Below are positions 34,801 to 47,164 of a stretch of 64,000 bases of DNA, piece by piece (position 1 is the first letter of the stretch; each line of letters begins with the position of its first letter). The stretch is from Megalonaias nervosa (taxonomy: Eukaryota > Mollusca > Bivalvia > Unionida > Unionidae): contig JAECUM010096237.1 in NCBI GenBank assembly GCA_016617855.1, positions 1 to 64,000 on the forward strand, in the 5' to 3' direction. A model generated the notes under the pieces. The model was not told the origin of the DNA, did no database searches, and was given only the letters and a program-made list of their open reading frames with translations. Position numbers and translations under genes: made by a program.

Positions 34801-35286
34801 AAAGGTCAAGCATGAACATTAAATCATGGTTATACTCAAAAATTTTAAAAACTGTACAAAACATGCACCTCAGCAAACAACAAAACTGAATTTGGAACCT
34901 GGGTAATACATGTACATGCAAAATGTTATCATTAAACACGATTTTAAGGATCATGTCTATTCTAAATTTCAAAAATGTATCAAATTTCAAGTTCAAATTT
35001 CAGAATATTAAAGTTTCTGAATAGGAATTGTACAGAACACTTAGAAATGTTATAATGTAAATATACAGATGTACGCTTTCTTTAGTTACACTTTTGAACA
35101 TTTTCCCTTTCCAACTGTATTAATGAAAGCTCTTAGTGGATGAAATGGTTAATAATGTAAATGATCATTTGTTACTGCACTAACTTGTAAAGATGATAGC
35201 AAGTAAAACTGAGGTAAAAAAGCAAAGCATACTATATACACATATACATAAAAGAAATATCTGCTGTTTCATGTTATATACACCAT
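34801..35286. other. Spacer, no gene seen
   Basis: No recognisable signal. Confidence 0.5.
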
Positions 35287-36661
35287 AGCACATGACAATG
35301 GGTTACAGTTAATGGATTATGGGCACATGCACATGACAGAAGGTAGTTAATGGATTATGGGCACATACATATGACAAGGTAGTTAATGGGTTATTGGCAC
35401 ATACACATGACAAAGTAGTTAATGGGTTATGGGCACATACACATGATAAAGGATTACAGTTAATGGATTATGGGCACATACACATGACAGAGGGTATTTA
35501 ATGGGTTATAGGCACATGCACATGACAGTGGGTAGTTAATGGGCTATGGGCACATACAAATGACAGGGTAGTGAATGTGTTATGAGCACATATACATGAC
35601 AGTGGGAAGTTAATGGGTTATAGGCACACACACATGACAAAGGGTAGTTAATGGGTTATGGGCACATACACATGACAAAGGGTTGCAGTTAATGGATTAT
35701 GGGCACATACACATGACAAAGCATAGTTAATGGGTTATGGGCACATACAAATGACAAAGGGTAGTTAATGGGTTATTGGCACATACACATGACAAAGGGT
35801 TGCAGTTAATGGGTTATGGGCACATACACATGACAAAGGGTAGTTAATGGGTTATGGGCACATACAAATGACAGGGTAGTTAATGGGTTATGGGCACATA
35901 CACATGACAAAGGGTAGTTAATGGGTTATAGGCACATACACATGACAGAGGGTATTTAATGGGTTATTGGCATATACATATGAAAAAGGGTTGCAGTTAA
36001 TGGGTTATGGGCACATATACATGACAAAGGGTAGTTAATGGGCTATGGGCACATACAAATGACAGTGGGCAGTTAATGGGTTTTGGGCACATACACATGA
36101 CAAAGGGTGGTTAATGGGTTATAGGCACACACACATGATAGAGGGTATTTAATGGGTTATGAGCACATACACATGACAGAGGGTAGTTAATGTGTTATGA
36201 GCACATATACATGACAGAAAGAAGTTAATAGGTTATAGGCACACACACATGACAAAGGTTAGTTAATGGGTTATGGGCACATACACACATGACAAAGAGT
36301 TGCAGTTAATGGGTTATGGGCACATACACATGACAAAGGTAGTTAATGGGTTATGGGCACATGCACATGACGGTATTTAATAGGTTATAGGCACATACAC
36401 ATGACAGGGTAGATGAATTATGGGCACATGAACATGACAGAGGGTAGTTAATGGGTAATGGGCACATACACATGACAGAAGGTAGTTAATGGATTATAGG
36501 CACATACAAATGACAGGGGGTAGTTAATGGGTTATGGTCACATACAAATGACAGGATAGTTAATGGGTTATGGGCACATATACATGACAGAGGGAAGTTA
36601 ATGGGTTATAGGCACACACATGACAGAGGGTAGTTAATGGGTTATGAGCACATACACACAA
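35287..36661. repeat. Large ~38-bp minisatellite, 36 copies
   Basis: The unit is GGGTAGTTAATGGGTTATGG then GCACATACACATGACAAA. I count 36 units between 34 and 41 bp long. Recurrent variants include TTGCAGTTAAT (units 5, 11, 14, 19 and 27), GTGTTATGAGCACATATAC (8 and 24) and AGGCACACACACATGAC (9 and 25). The variant order of units 8-11 is repeated in units 24-27, which indicates internal block duplication. The plus strand carries many GGG runs. The array is not coding. Confidence 0.97.
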
Positions 36662-39600
36662 CAAAATTGGAAGCAGCAAATTTTAGTGCCAAAGGTAAAA
36701 TTACAAGAGCTCAATATCGTGAAGCAAGATACAAACAATTATAAGAACAATGAAAGTAAAATATGTGCAGGAGTGGAAAAGCTCTGGTACATTTTTGTTA
36801 TTTGAAAATGCATTCGAGTAAAAACACAAAGACATGCACACAAGCACAGATACTGTGCCAGTAAATGAAACATACAGAACTACTGATGCACAGATCTTTA
36901 GGAGGTAGAACAATAATAAAGCATCACAAACTAAAATGAAAACACATTTTAAGTGGGAGTATTAAATAACATTTGCAGAATTTATTCTTTGAACATAAGA
37001 AAAGGTACAAGAGAACAAAATTGCTTTCAAATATGGAAACCTGTGTTGTATTTATCGATAATGATAGTGGCAATAACAGGATGACTACTATTTCATGGTT
37101 CTATTATGTGTCACTAACAAAAGGTATCCTGTTCCAGTAAGAAGATAGGCAACTGACATCCTCAAGTTCATATAAACATGGAAACTGTGCAATCTAGCCC
37201 CCTAGTATTTTTATTCCTTGCAAATGTGGCACCAAAAAATGGATTTACTCTTGCCTCTTTATCATTGATATTTAGCCACTGAGTATTCTGGCCACCTGAC
37301 CATCCAGCCCAAAATGTTGGTCCCTCAGTTGACTCATTTGTACATTAGTTGTACCACAAATACATCTATTACAAGCAGACTACAGCCATTTTATCTTAAC
37401 ATTAAGATCATTCTGTACATTGTAGTTGATATCTGTGATGTATAAGTGGGCTTGACACAACATTTCTCATCAGAAACATCTGTGTTATTGTGAAATCTGC
37501 AAAAACAACAGAAAGTTGTAAAAAAAATTACTCAACTTAACACTGTTGGATTGACAAGGGATGATGTCATGAGACCATGAACATTTCAACTGGCCAACAA
37601 AAACTTTGTACTTGGATGTAACTAGGACACAAAAATGCCATCTAAAAAATTTAACAGTAATAAATCTATAAAACTGCAAACAAAGAGGATGTGAAAATTT
37701 ATGTCAAATTCATTGTTTCAAATCGATTGATCATTCACTTGGATAGCCATCTAATGTATTTCACAATCATCATGAATAGCAAATCTCAATGATGTCCTGC
37801 ATTCCATATTTTGTTCAACCCAAAAATATTTTTTCTTACAAAATACATACAAGGAACTATCTCCTTTCATACAAATATCTATAACCCATTAACAGGTGTT
37901 TTATAATTATGCAAAATGGACAAGTTATAATAACTTTTAAATGATTTTTTTAAAGTGAGTCTAAGACAAATTTTTTTACATCAGATTCTGTACCACATAG
38001 GTCCAACATTTACTGACTCTTGGCCTGTTCAAATGTAGGTGCTGAAAGAGTTAGCATATCAACTTCAAAAAAATTGACTAGACTGGTTCTGCCCACATAG
38101 CACAAATCTAAATTCATCAAACCATACCAGATCTACATTTACACAGTCACATGCACTATCAGTAACAGACAATTAATCTTGGGGGTGGGGAGCTCTAGGA
38201 TTTCTTTCCAACTATTTTTCTTTTAAATACTTTTATCTCAAGATAATTTAGTTTTTCCAAAGAGGTACAAGGACTCATTATGCATTTTCTCTTGGGACTT
38301 GAGAAAGAATGATGAGTCTAAAGTTTGTGGTTGATAATTTAATAACGGAATATTTCCACAATAATTATGTACACAAGTTTCTTTTATATTAGCACAACAA
38401 CAAAAAAAAAAGAATAGCATCACTTAATCGATCTATTTGGAAATTAATACCTTGGAAAAGTTAGCCTTCGTAGGACAACAACAATCAGGTTTTAGTAAGT
38501 TGAGGAGAACATATCACATCCAGGTTGGAAAACAAGGGATTTTTAAGTTGCATTGCAAGCACTAAGTTGGTTCTTCATATAGTTATCATTTATTTGGACA
38601 ATTATTTATCCAGACAAATGTTTCCAATAAAGTCTGGTCAAACAATGTCTGACTGCAGTTTAACAGATTTAAAAAAATAAAACAAAAGCAGTCAGGAATG
38701 CATCTGGAGATCTGCGATGAACAATGGATATCTAAATGCAAAAGAACTGCTTGTATCTAAACAATTCACTTTAAATCTAAACTCTGATTTAAATTCAGTA
38801 TTTAAAATCTATCCATCATTATGGAATGTTCCTTTTTAAAAGCACATTGGTTCTTCTCTTTGGAGATCCGTTTTCTCAACAGTCCATCTGAGGACAAGAC
38901 GACACCTAATCTAGAACAACCATTGGATGTTTACAAATTTCTACTCCTATTGAAGTGGGAAGTGGTCGTACTACTCTTCATGCACAGATATAGGCTCTTA
39001 TGATGAGTGGATTGCTGGGATATTTTTGCCTCAAATTTAAATTGCAGAAGCAAAAAGATAACAAAAGAACAAACAAAATGTTGATGGTCCATCCCAATGA
39101 AAGAAGCATGGAGCCCTACAGTCCCCAGAAATGAGCTGGACCTTGGCTGAATTCCTCCCTGGGGTAATTCCATCATATACTTAGTTCTCCTGTTGAAACC
39201 CTGCTGTCCTGTCATTGCTAATGACAATGTAAACCACTACTTATTGGGAGTCATCAATCGTGTACTGAATAATGTCCTGCCTATCTTTGTATGGAACAGC
39301 AATTTACATACACTAACACAAACTTTTAAACTATTTCTATAGAAAATTCAAGGAAGATGTCATTTGTTAAAGGATAAGCAGGTGATGGATGGCTAGGAAC
39401 ATAACACTGAATAACATATTATCACTTAGCCTAATTTGATCAGATACTGTAGTTACCAAACAATAATCTATACTTTTCTACTTAAAAACCTACATACTAA
39501 CCTGAAAACTCATATTTCATTTCATTAATTCAATGTGTAAGTAACCCAAGATCAGCAGACCTTCAATGCTGAAGTCTTCCCCTCCCCATCTCCATTCCCT

Positions 39601-40439
39601 GCCCCTTCTCCCCATCCCTCCATTTGTAACCATGCAGAACAGTTTTCCTTCTATCCATAACTGAACAATTACAGGGCTGAAAAACTACTGTTTTTGTCAA
39701 ATGACCAAGCCTAGCTAAATGTATGCATATAGAGCTGTCCAATATCTGATATGTGAAAATAACTTTAAGAGCTTTGGAAATACATTATGAAAATGAAAAA
39801 ACCTGGACAGTATCTGTGAAGCTGTCCAAAAAGAAATTTTCTTTTTGTCTGGTTAGAGCATTTTTTAAGGGTTAAGACATCCATTTATCCCCCCATACAC
39901 TTGTGTTTGTATGTAAAGGCATGTGTACCATTCACCAGTCCTTAAAATGTTCTTGTTCCTTATGACAGAAATGGTTTGATAATGTAAAACAACATTGTAA
40001 TATTTCATTTAAATTCAATACAGTCAGTTTGAGAGCCCATGTCATTATGCCATTTAAGCAATTTACTTTTGTATGATGCATGCCAAATTGTCTATGTAAG
40101 ACCCAAATTAGATCATACTTGTATCTCCCCTACTAAAGCTTTCCTATCCAAACCTATCGATTGTCAATTTCCTCCCATATATGTCCCAAAAATATTTAAA
40201 CCCTATAAAATTTATGTCCATTTTATAACCCTTCTGTTTGTTCAAATTCTCCACTTCTCTGCCTGCAGTGATTTTATTGTACCAAAGAACCTTTACTCAC
40301 TTCACTTTCATTTATAACTGTGTACCATGTATGTACCATACTGAGACCACTTTCTGACCATTTGACTCCCGATCTGACCAATAAGAATGCTGCATTTGTA
40401 CAATGGAGTAAGATTTCCAAGTGTGGAGTAACAATTTAT
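36662..40439. other. Longest unannotated stretch, no gene supported
   Basis: AT-rich and unique-looking. Open frames of 60-98 codons exist (for example 38931-39227 minus, 40039-40317 plus), but none carries a recognisable domain, a signal-peptide-like start in context or flanking splice signals that I can defend. A C/T-rich patch lies at about 39580-39620. Confidence 0.5.
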
Positions 40440-40655
40440 TACCATATGTACTCACTTGTAAGTCAAATTGCAAACAAAAAACATCCTGATCTGCTGTAGC
40501 ATAATGCCCCTACAGATCAGGGTCTATGCTGTTAGTTCTACTAATTACTCCTAATGAACTGCATGGACCCAGATCTGCTGGTGCATTTTGCAAATGTAAA
40601 GCTGGCTCTGTGCTGTTTGCAGTTGGAATAATCTTATAAGCAAGTATATATGGCA
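40440..40655. mobile_element. Palindromic MITE, copy 5
   Basis: ACCATATGTACTCACTTGTA at the left pairs with CTTATAAGCAAGTATATATG at the right. The first monomer has CATCCTGATCTGCTG with CAGATCAGGGTCTATGCTGT. The spacer is TTCTACTAATTACTCCTAAT. The second monomer has GCATGGACCCAGATCTGCTG. The right TA has changed to CA. Confidence 0.9.
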
Positions 40656-40693
40656 CTGGAAAAGTTCAGTATAGTTTTACAAATGAGGGACCA

Positions 40694-40876
40694 GGGGTTT
40701 GATTGGTTTGGCATTTTATGGCACAGCAAGATATATACAGAAATTAGATTGAAGTGTCCTGCTCAGGGATGCACCACGGCAGCCAACCCAGGCTGATCCA
40801 AAGAAAGGATTCAAACCTGCACCATTTCTGTCACAAGTCTGGCATGTTAACCACTGAGTCACCGTAACTCATAATG
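40694..40876 (-). mobile_element. SINE-B, minus-strand copy
   Basis: Read on the minus strand: GTGACTCAGTGGTTAACATG (box A), GCAGGTTTGAATCC (box B), CAGCCTGGGTTGGCTGCCGT (core), GCAGGACACTTCAATC, then GCTGTGCCATAAAATGCCAA and an A/C-rich tail. The boxes are better preserved than in the other SINE-B copies. Confidence 0.82.
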
Positions 40877-41487
40877 GTTAGAAAAATGAAATAGCCAATT
40901 CCACAAGATTTTATTCAGAAATTATTTCCAATCAATAAATTTTCTTGTATACTTGTATAGGTTAATAAGGTGCTACAACAAAAAATTATAATAAGTATAA
41001 AAAAATTTTTAAAAAATTTGCTGAAATAATAAGTTCATATGTATTGGAAGTCAAAAACAAAGAAACTCTGAATTTTACCATAATACTGACTGACATCAAC
41101 ACTGTTAATGGGACAATATTTTCCCACAATCAATCTTTTTGAAATATTTCAATAACTTATCTTGAGAGTTGTAAAAATAGAGGTTTGGTTGATTCTTGGG
41201 AACATTAGATTATCCTGATCCAATTTTGGCTTTTATTTAATCCATTCTGAAAACTGTTTATGCCACAGATTTTTATTGTGCCCACATAACACTCTGGATC
41301 AGAATATCAGACAATTGTGGAGACAAGCAAAAACATCTACAGTTGTGATAATTATTTTATTTGGTTAGAGCTAAGCTAGTCTTGGTTCAATTTTCAGGTA
41401 TGTCACTAACTGGTAACAGGTATGTCACTGACTGGCAACATTTATTTATTACCAAGTTGTTCTGTAATATGTTTTGGGGTGGGGGTG
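40877..41487. other. Spacer, no gene seen
   Basis: AT-rich. A short direct repeat, GTATGTCACTAACTGG / GTATGTCACTGACTGG, lies near 41398-41435, and a GGGGTGGGGGTGGGGG run ends at 41490. Confidence 0.5.
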
Positions 41488-41670
41488 GGGGTAAAGAGTG
41501 ATCTAAAGCCTCTTCTTTACCAATCAATGCCATCTCACCTGTCCAAATGAGTTTAAGTCTTGGGCTTGGCCTATGTGGGTTTGAGAGAAAACTTGCCAGT
41601 AGCTTCCTGTGGATTGGTTGTTCTTCTCAGGGTTTTCCTACTTCTTTCTGGACCAGATATACCTGTCACA
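41488..41670 (+). mobile_element. SINE-A copy, degraded
   Basis: GAGTGATCTAAAGCCTCTTC (head), AAATGAGTTTAAGTCTTGGG (box B remnant), TTGCCAGTAGCTTCCTGTGG and TTCTTCTCAGGGTTTTCCTA (body), with the end near GATATACCTGTCA. The 3' tail is lost. Confidence 0.75.
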
Positions 41671-42529
41671 ACTACTCCAACACATAATGTAGTAGTTGGG
41701 TAGACCTATATAAGAGCTTGTACAGCCTCTATGAGAGTGCTGAACATTACTGAGATCAGATAAGCTGTGGACAGAATGTAGTGGGTTGATGAATTGCCCT
41801 TCACACAATGTGAGAGCTGGCCCTGAGAGAAATGATTTATGTGCCAAGTGATAAAGGACAAATACCATGTGTAATGGTTTGCAAGAGGAACCCATCAGAG
41901 GATGTCAAAGACCTATATCTATAAGTTCCATAGTGAACCATTTAATATGGGTCTATATTATGTGATTTATTCTAGACTTCAAGTATAAAAAAGAATAGAC
42001 TGTGGAAGAATTGCAGGTTCTAAAATGGCATATAACATTTTAGGAGTCTACAAGTTAGAGTAGTCACACCATTCAGCATACAGAGTACTGAGAGACAATC
42101 AACAGTGTCCAAGTGACAAATTGGAAATGTCCATGCAGGCACAGGTGGAATGTCCACCTAACAAACCACAGAACAAAGGTCACAACTAAGTGACTGAACT
42201 ACAAAACCATTGTCCCCAGAAATATGCCCCCCCCCCCACCTTGCTCCTAACACAAATATGTGAAAGCAAAACATTTCATGGTTTTATACAAGACACAATA
42301 AAACCATTTTACATTCATAGCTTTGACAGCAGAATGGTGGTGCTGTTGCACTGCAAATCTCAACCCCAAGGTTTACGTCCTATTTTGTCAAATGCAAGAA
42401 GTTAATGACAGCCAATCATCAAGCATTTCTTTAAGTGTAAATACCTAGGTGTGTACATTCCATCAAAGCTTTTATGTGTAATAAAATGTTGGGATGCTGA
42501 GGCACCTGATATGAGCCCTTTTGTATACT
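41671..42529. other. Spacer, no gene supported
   Basis: An 85-codon minus-strand frame at 41638-41895 overlaps the SINE and has no motif. A run of nine Cs lies near 42229. Confidence 0.5.
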
Positions 42530-42747
42530 TACCATATATACTCACTTATAAGTCAAGACAAACTGCAAACAACAAAGATCCTGATCTGACATAGCATAAT
42601 GTGCCTGCAAACCAGTGTATATACTGTTTGTTTTACTGATTAGTCCTAACAAACTGCACTGACCCAGATCTTCTGGTGCATCATGCAACAGATCTGGGTC
42701 TGTGCAGTTTGCAGTTGAACTGGACTTATGAACAAATATATATGGTA
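42530..42747. mobile_element. Palindromic MITE, copy 6 (best preserved)
   Basis: TA precedes the left end, CCATATATACTCACTTATAA continuing GTC, and TA follows the right end, GACTTATGAACAAATATATA continuing TGG. The two ends are inverted copies over about 58 bp. Inside are two monomers about 83 bp apart. Monomer 1 is AAAGATCCTGATCTG. Monomer 2 is CTGACCCAGATCTTCTGG with CAGATCTGGGTCTGTGCAG. They are separated by TTACTGATTAGTCC. The TA flanks suggest a Tc1/mariner or pogo/Tigger-type mobiliser, which is an inference. There is no coding capacity. Confidence 0.93.
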
Positions 42748-43980
42748 TGCATTTCTAACTTGTACAGCAACATTATTTTCTACAAATCTTCTGTCTGTAC
42801 CATTCTCTTGAAGCCAACATATGCATCATATACAAATTTGATTAAAAAAATTATTCTTTTCAGAATTCTTAGGATAATGTTTCACTTCAATAGGTTCAGC
42901 TTTTTTTATTTGACTGTGAAAGTAACTGGAACTTGCCAGAAAACAAGACATCTTTTTGCACTCTGATTAAACTATACTGTTTCTTTTATCTATAAAATGT
43001 ATCCTTCCTATCTTGAATTTACAAGAAACCAAAATAATTTCTACAAAATGTAAAATCTTTTATAAATATGAGGGGGGGGGTGCTACTGTATATCTTGTCA
43101 AAGAGTAAGTGAAAGAACCTCCAACGAGTTATTCCTTTGATTATTCTATCATTGTAGCTTCTGTTTAACTATCTATGGTTCTCAGATTAGTCCAACTCTG
43201 ATGGCCAGGGCATCAAAGAAAAACTAATAGACTGATAAATGGGCAAAACACAATATCCAATTATTTTGAGAAATGCAATATCTCTTCTGTGGCCTTTTTT
43301 TGACTCTTGGTATAGAAATCAATTTTGGCTGAGGGATCACAACTAGGGAATGAGCAAAACTTGTGTGACTTTAATGTCTTCTTCCAGAGTGTAGATGCAT
43401 TAATGAGGCATGCAAAAGGCTACATTACCTTTCTTCAAGAGAATCAGGCCATTATGGAGGAAGGAAAGAACCTCAGTGGTACCAAGTTTATCAACTAAAA
43501 AGTACATTAAATGGTAATGGGGGGGGGGATATCTTGATGATTTCATACTTATTAGCCTGGTAAACACAAGTGGAGATAATATGGCTGATTACATCCTCTT
43601 CCCTGCATCTGACACAATATTTTTGCTGATGGAAATTCCTTGTCAAGCTCAGAAGAAGGGAAAAAAACCAAAGCCATTACCAAGGTAATCAACATCTGCA
43701 TTTTAATCTAATTTAACCCCTGTGTACCAGCCTTGATACAATAATTTTAGATTTTTAAAAATGATCACCCTATATAAAATGCAGAGAAACTTCATTCCTG
43801 TGTAGGCATTTAACTTAGGAAAGCAATTAAAGTCTTAAAGACTTCCTTCTTTTTAAAACAAAAGTCTCCATGCCATGATTCAAACTGTCTCTCCATCTAT
43901 AACACAAACAGCTGACCTCCCATATAGGTGCAACATATCAATCAACTCTCATATATATATATGCAATAAACTGACAACGA
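42748..43980. other. Spacer, no gene supported
   Basis: Contains two G9 homopolymers (about 43071-43080 and 43520-43528). No coding or RNA signal. Confidence 0.5.
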
Positions 43981-43984
43981 ACAG

Positions 43985-44060
43985 TGCAAAACTAGTATCT
44001 AACTAGCCTGAGCGCTTTTGACTCTTAATGAGTCTTTTTCAAAGGCAATAACAAAACATA
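43985..44060 (-). other. Structured fragment resembling a retroelement 3' region
   Basis: On the minus strand, CCTTTGAAAAAGACTCATTA continuing AGAGTCAAAAGCGCTCAGG forms a GACTC/GAGTC stem-loop followed by an AAAAGCGCT word. The layout recalls terminal regions of Penelope-like elements and some LINEs, where a hammerhead-type fold can occur (CTGANGA, stem, GAAA). The key bases here are degenerate, so this is only a suggestion. Confidence 0.35.
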
Positions 44061-45167
44061 GACAAGACAAACAAATAAAACACAAAAACTGTTCTGTTCG
44101 CAAAACTTTACATGGCTGTTTCTACAGGAATTAAACCTTTAAATTTATTATGTTTCAACTAGTTTATTTCAACTTGTTGCGGATGCTTGAAAATATTTTT
44201 ATTTTTATATATTTTCCAAGGAACTGCTGCCCAATCTGACTTGCATTATTGCATTTTTGGATATATAATCTGGAGGTGAGACAGGTGTTGCTTGAACCAA
44301 GTGTTGCTATGGCTATTTTGACTATATAAAACAATTTCAGATCTTTAGATCTCGAAATTTTTCATCCAAATTTCATGAAACTTTCACAATTTACAAGCAT
44401 GTGTTCATTCAATTACCATGATTTTTTTATGAAGAAAAACACCAATTTGAATTAAATAGCTGTGCTGATTAGTAGTGGTGGTGGGGTTTAAGCACTCTCC
44501 TCAAATCAGAGAGGTCAACTGTTCATACATTATTTGCACTGATAACCTCTAACATGTGTATTTTAAGTCTGTTAGGTTTAAGATTTTAAAAAATGTCAAG
44601 GGACAAGGCTGAGAAGGAATGAATGTCCTGGGAGAGGAAAATTACAAACAACTAAATTCAGTAAAAGAGGTTACTTTACTGCCAATTTTCAATGGTAATG
44701 TGGAAAATAATCCTATCAAATTCCATCATGGTGATCAGTCTTGAAGGCACTTGATAACAGAAAAGTACAAAGTGATCATGCTGTGCTGCAGAGTTGTGCT
44801 GTTTAGAATTAACTTTTTACTGTAGCTCCAATCTGCCTCATTAATTAGCGATGAACATCATGGGGCAATACCATTAGCAGTAAAGCCTGCCATGGCCTAC
44901 TGATTCCATGCTGCACTGGTATCTGCATTGATAGGAGTCAAGATCTAACTTTAGATACTGGTTTATTGTTCAATCTTTTAAATGAACCTCCTTACCAATG
45001 ATCATTCTAGCTGTAAACACTATCAGCTTCAGCTGAGATTTTACTCACCATGGAAGCTTTCAGCACTTAATGTGACTTTTTAACTTCTGGATTTATACAT
45101 TCAGCATTGGTACTAAGGTCCATGATGCAACAAAATCCTACAGGAATCACAGATTGTGGAAGTAAGC
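44061..45167. other. Spacer, no gene seen
   Basis: No coding, RNA or array signal recognised. Confidence 0.5.
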
Positions 45168-45175
45168 TTCTATCA

Positions 45176-45396
45176 CAGGGGTGCACAACCTTTTTCGGCC
45201 AAGGGCCATATTGCATTTTCTAAGACCACTCGAGGGCCGCAAACACTAATTTATTTTCTAAGACCACTCGAGGGCTGCAAACACTAATTTCTTTAATATA
45301 ATTAGATTTCTGCATTGTTTTACTTTGCCCTGAGGGCCGGACAGAACACGTTCGATGGCCGGATCCGGCCTGCGGGCCATGGGCTGTGCTCCCCTG
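45176..45396. mobile_element. Non-autonomous hAT element, 221 bp, with 8-bp target site duplication
   Basis: The left terminus CAGGGGTGCACAACC and the reverse complement of the right terminus CAGGGGAGCACAGCC form the inverted repeat. TTCTATCA flanks both sides (45168-45175 and 45397-45404), a perfect 8-bp duplication typical of the hAT superfamily. The interior is rich in GGGCC and contains a ~35-bp direct duplication (TTTTCTAAGACCACTCGAGG, then GCCGCAAACACTAATTT). GC content is strikingly higher than its surroundings. There is no transposase. The fragment at 17232 is related. Confidence 0.95.
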
Positions 45397-45404
45397 TTCT
45401 ATCA

Positions 45405-45864
45405 GGATAGAGTACCAAAGATAAAATGTATTTAAAAAAGTCAAGTTTATTTTATCCAATCACTTCTTTGTACATCTGCCAAATAAGGGGCCACAGGTGC
45501 AAAGGACATTGACCTTACCTGAATCTGTGCAAGGGTTACAAACATATTAAATTCAGGAGTAAATAAAGCCAATTTATTTAGCTACTCAAGTACAAATAAG
45601 TAAGGAAAGACAATGTCTCCTGATGTGCTGAGAAATGGTTATAGAACAGCTGTGAAGTTTCTGGTAATTTACTATGTTGTTGTTGGTAACCTACAGATCT
45701 GTGAAATATGGGATTCCTGTGAGATTTGTGAGGTCATGGATTCTAACAATGACCATAAAAATTCAAGAAGTCAAAGACATGTTTTAAGGCATCCTTGCTG
45801 GGAGTTTACCTGTGATTGACTGGACTGGAATTCCATTTAGAGACAAGTCAGTCATAAAGTCATG
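45405..45864. other. Spacer, no gene seen
   Basis: A 68-codon frame at 45613-45819 has no recognisable motif. Confidence 0.5.
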
Positions 45865-46086
45865 TACCATACAGACCCTCTTACAAGCTGAGTCCAACTG
45901 CAAACTGCCGAAATCCATATCTGCCATTTCATACAGTGCAAGCAAATCTGGGCATGTGCAGTTAGTTAGGGAGTTATCACTAAAACAAATAACACAGACC
46001 CTGAACTACAAGCACATTATGCTATGGCACATCAGGATCTTTGTTGTTTGCAGTCTGACTCGACTTATAAGCAAGCATATACAGTA
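45865..46086. mobile_element. Palindromic MITE, copy 7
   Basis: TACCATACAGACCCTCTTAC at the left pairs loosely with GACTTATAAGCAAGCATATA followed by CAGTA at the right. The first monomer is CTGCCGAAATCCATATCTGC and the second ends CATCAGGATCTTTGTTGTTT. A 126-codon frame starting at 45812 runs through it and is spurious. Confidence 0.85.
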
Positions 46087-46889
46087 CCACCAATATAAGG
46101 ATAAATCCAGCCCTGTAAGCCAATACTGGGTGTGGAAGCCTTTAACCATCATGGGTACTATTAGGATTCTTAAACTCCTGTTGGACAAATGAAGTCATTG
46201 GTAAATAAATTTTGCAAATGATTTGGTCCAACGGGATGGTCCCTCTGCTGATTCAAGGAAATTTCTCAAGAAGAAGAATACTAAGGAGGTTTGCCACTGC
46301 ACGGGAGATAGAAGCCAAAAAAGATGGTTTATTTCACCAAGCAGAGAGGGAAACTAAGATGGACTGCCCCTGAGAACACAAGGACATCTAAGAATCAATA
46401 TATAAGAAGAAATTACGAATATAAATGAAAAATGAGTTTAAAAAAAGGAACTGAACTGGAAAAGATGATGGACATGCGCTGAAAACGGAAATTTGTTAAA
46501 ACAAGATATGGATATTGAATGAAACGTTAATGGACATGCCTTAGGAAAATGATGAAAATGAAGAAGACAATGGAACTGTTTATAACTTGGATGCAATACA
46601 CTGATGGATAGACAAAGGAACTGAATTTGCTAATTTAATTGTGGAAGACTACTTTCAATAGTGTTATTGTAACTTTTGTTATCAGATACTGAACATATAC
46701 CTGTGAACTGAAAGAGGATTCTTCGAAACTGCAATACAGAAAGATTTTATATTAAATAGAGATACAGAGCTTGATTAGACGAACAGACATTTACTAGAAT
46801 TTCTGACTGCTTATATTGTTCTTTACTATATCTTCTGCAGCTGATAAAATTGAAGTAAGTGTATAGATAAATTGAAATAGAAACTAAAG
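46087..46889. other. Spacer, possibly an old retroelement remnant
   Basis: From about 46215 to 46400 the sequence is less AT-rich and one frame reads RRRILRRFATAREIEAKKDG-like residues before a stop, which might be the tail of a decayed element. I cannot name a family. A-rich purine sequence follows. Confidence 0.3.
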
Positions 46890-47122
46890 CTTTAGATAAT
46901 ATACTTTACAAATCAGGTGACTATTAAATATGGAATTTAATGTTAACAATCACATACAAATCTAAATCAAGTTAATCGATATGACAAAAGTTTTAGATAA
47001 TATACTTTTACTAATCATGGAAAATTAGAAATAGTGTGTCTATCAATTATGGAAATTAAGGATAATGGAAAAATGCTAATAACTACATACAAATCTAAAT
47101 TAAATTAATCGATATGACAAAA
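46890..47122. repeat. Two-copy tandem duplication (102 and 131 bp)
   Basis: TTTAGATAATATACTTT opens both copies (46891, 46992), and ACATACAAATCTAAATCAAG / ACATACAAATCTAAATTAAA with TTAATCGATATGACAAAA closes both. The second copy holds an extra ~30 bp. Confidence 0.8.
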
Positions 47123-47164
47123 TGTGTGGAAAACATTAGTGAGTACGACTCATAGGAATTGAGT

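Noticed and set aside
45812..46192. 126-codon plus-strand frame
   Set aside because: Most of it lies inside the palindromic MITE at 45865-46086, and it has no domain.
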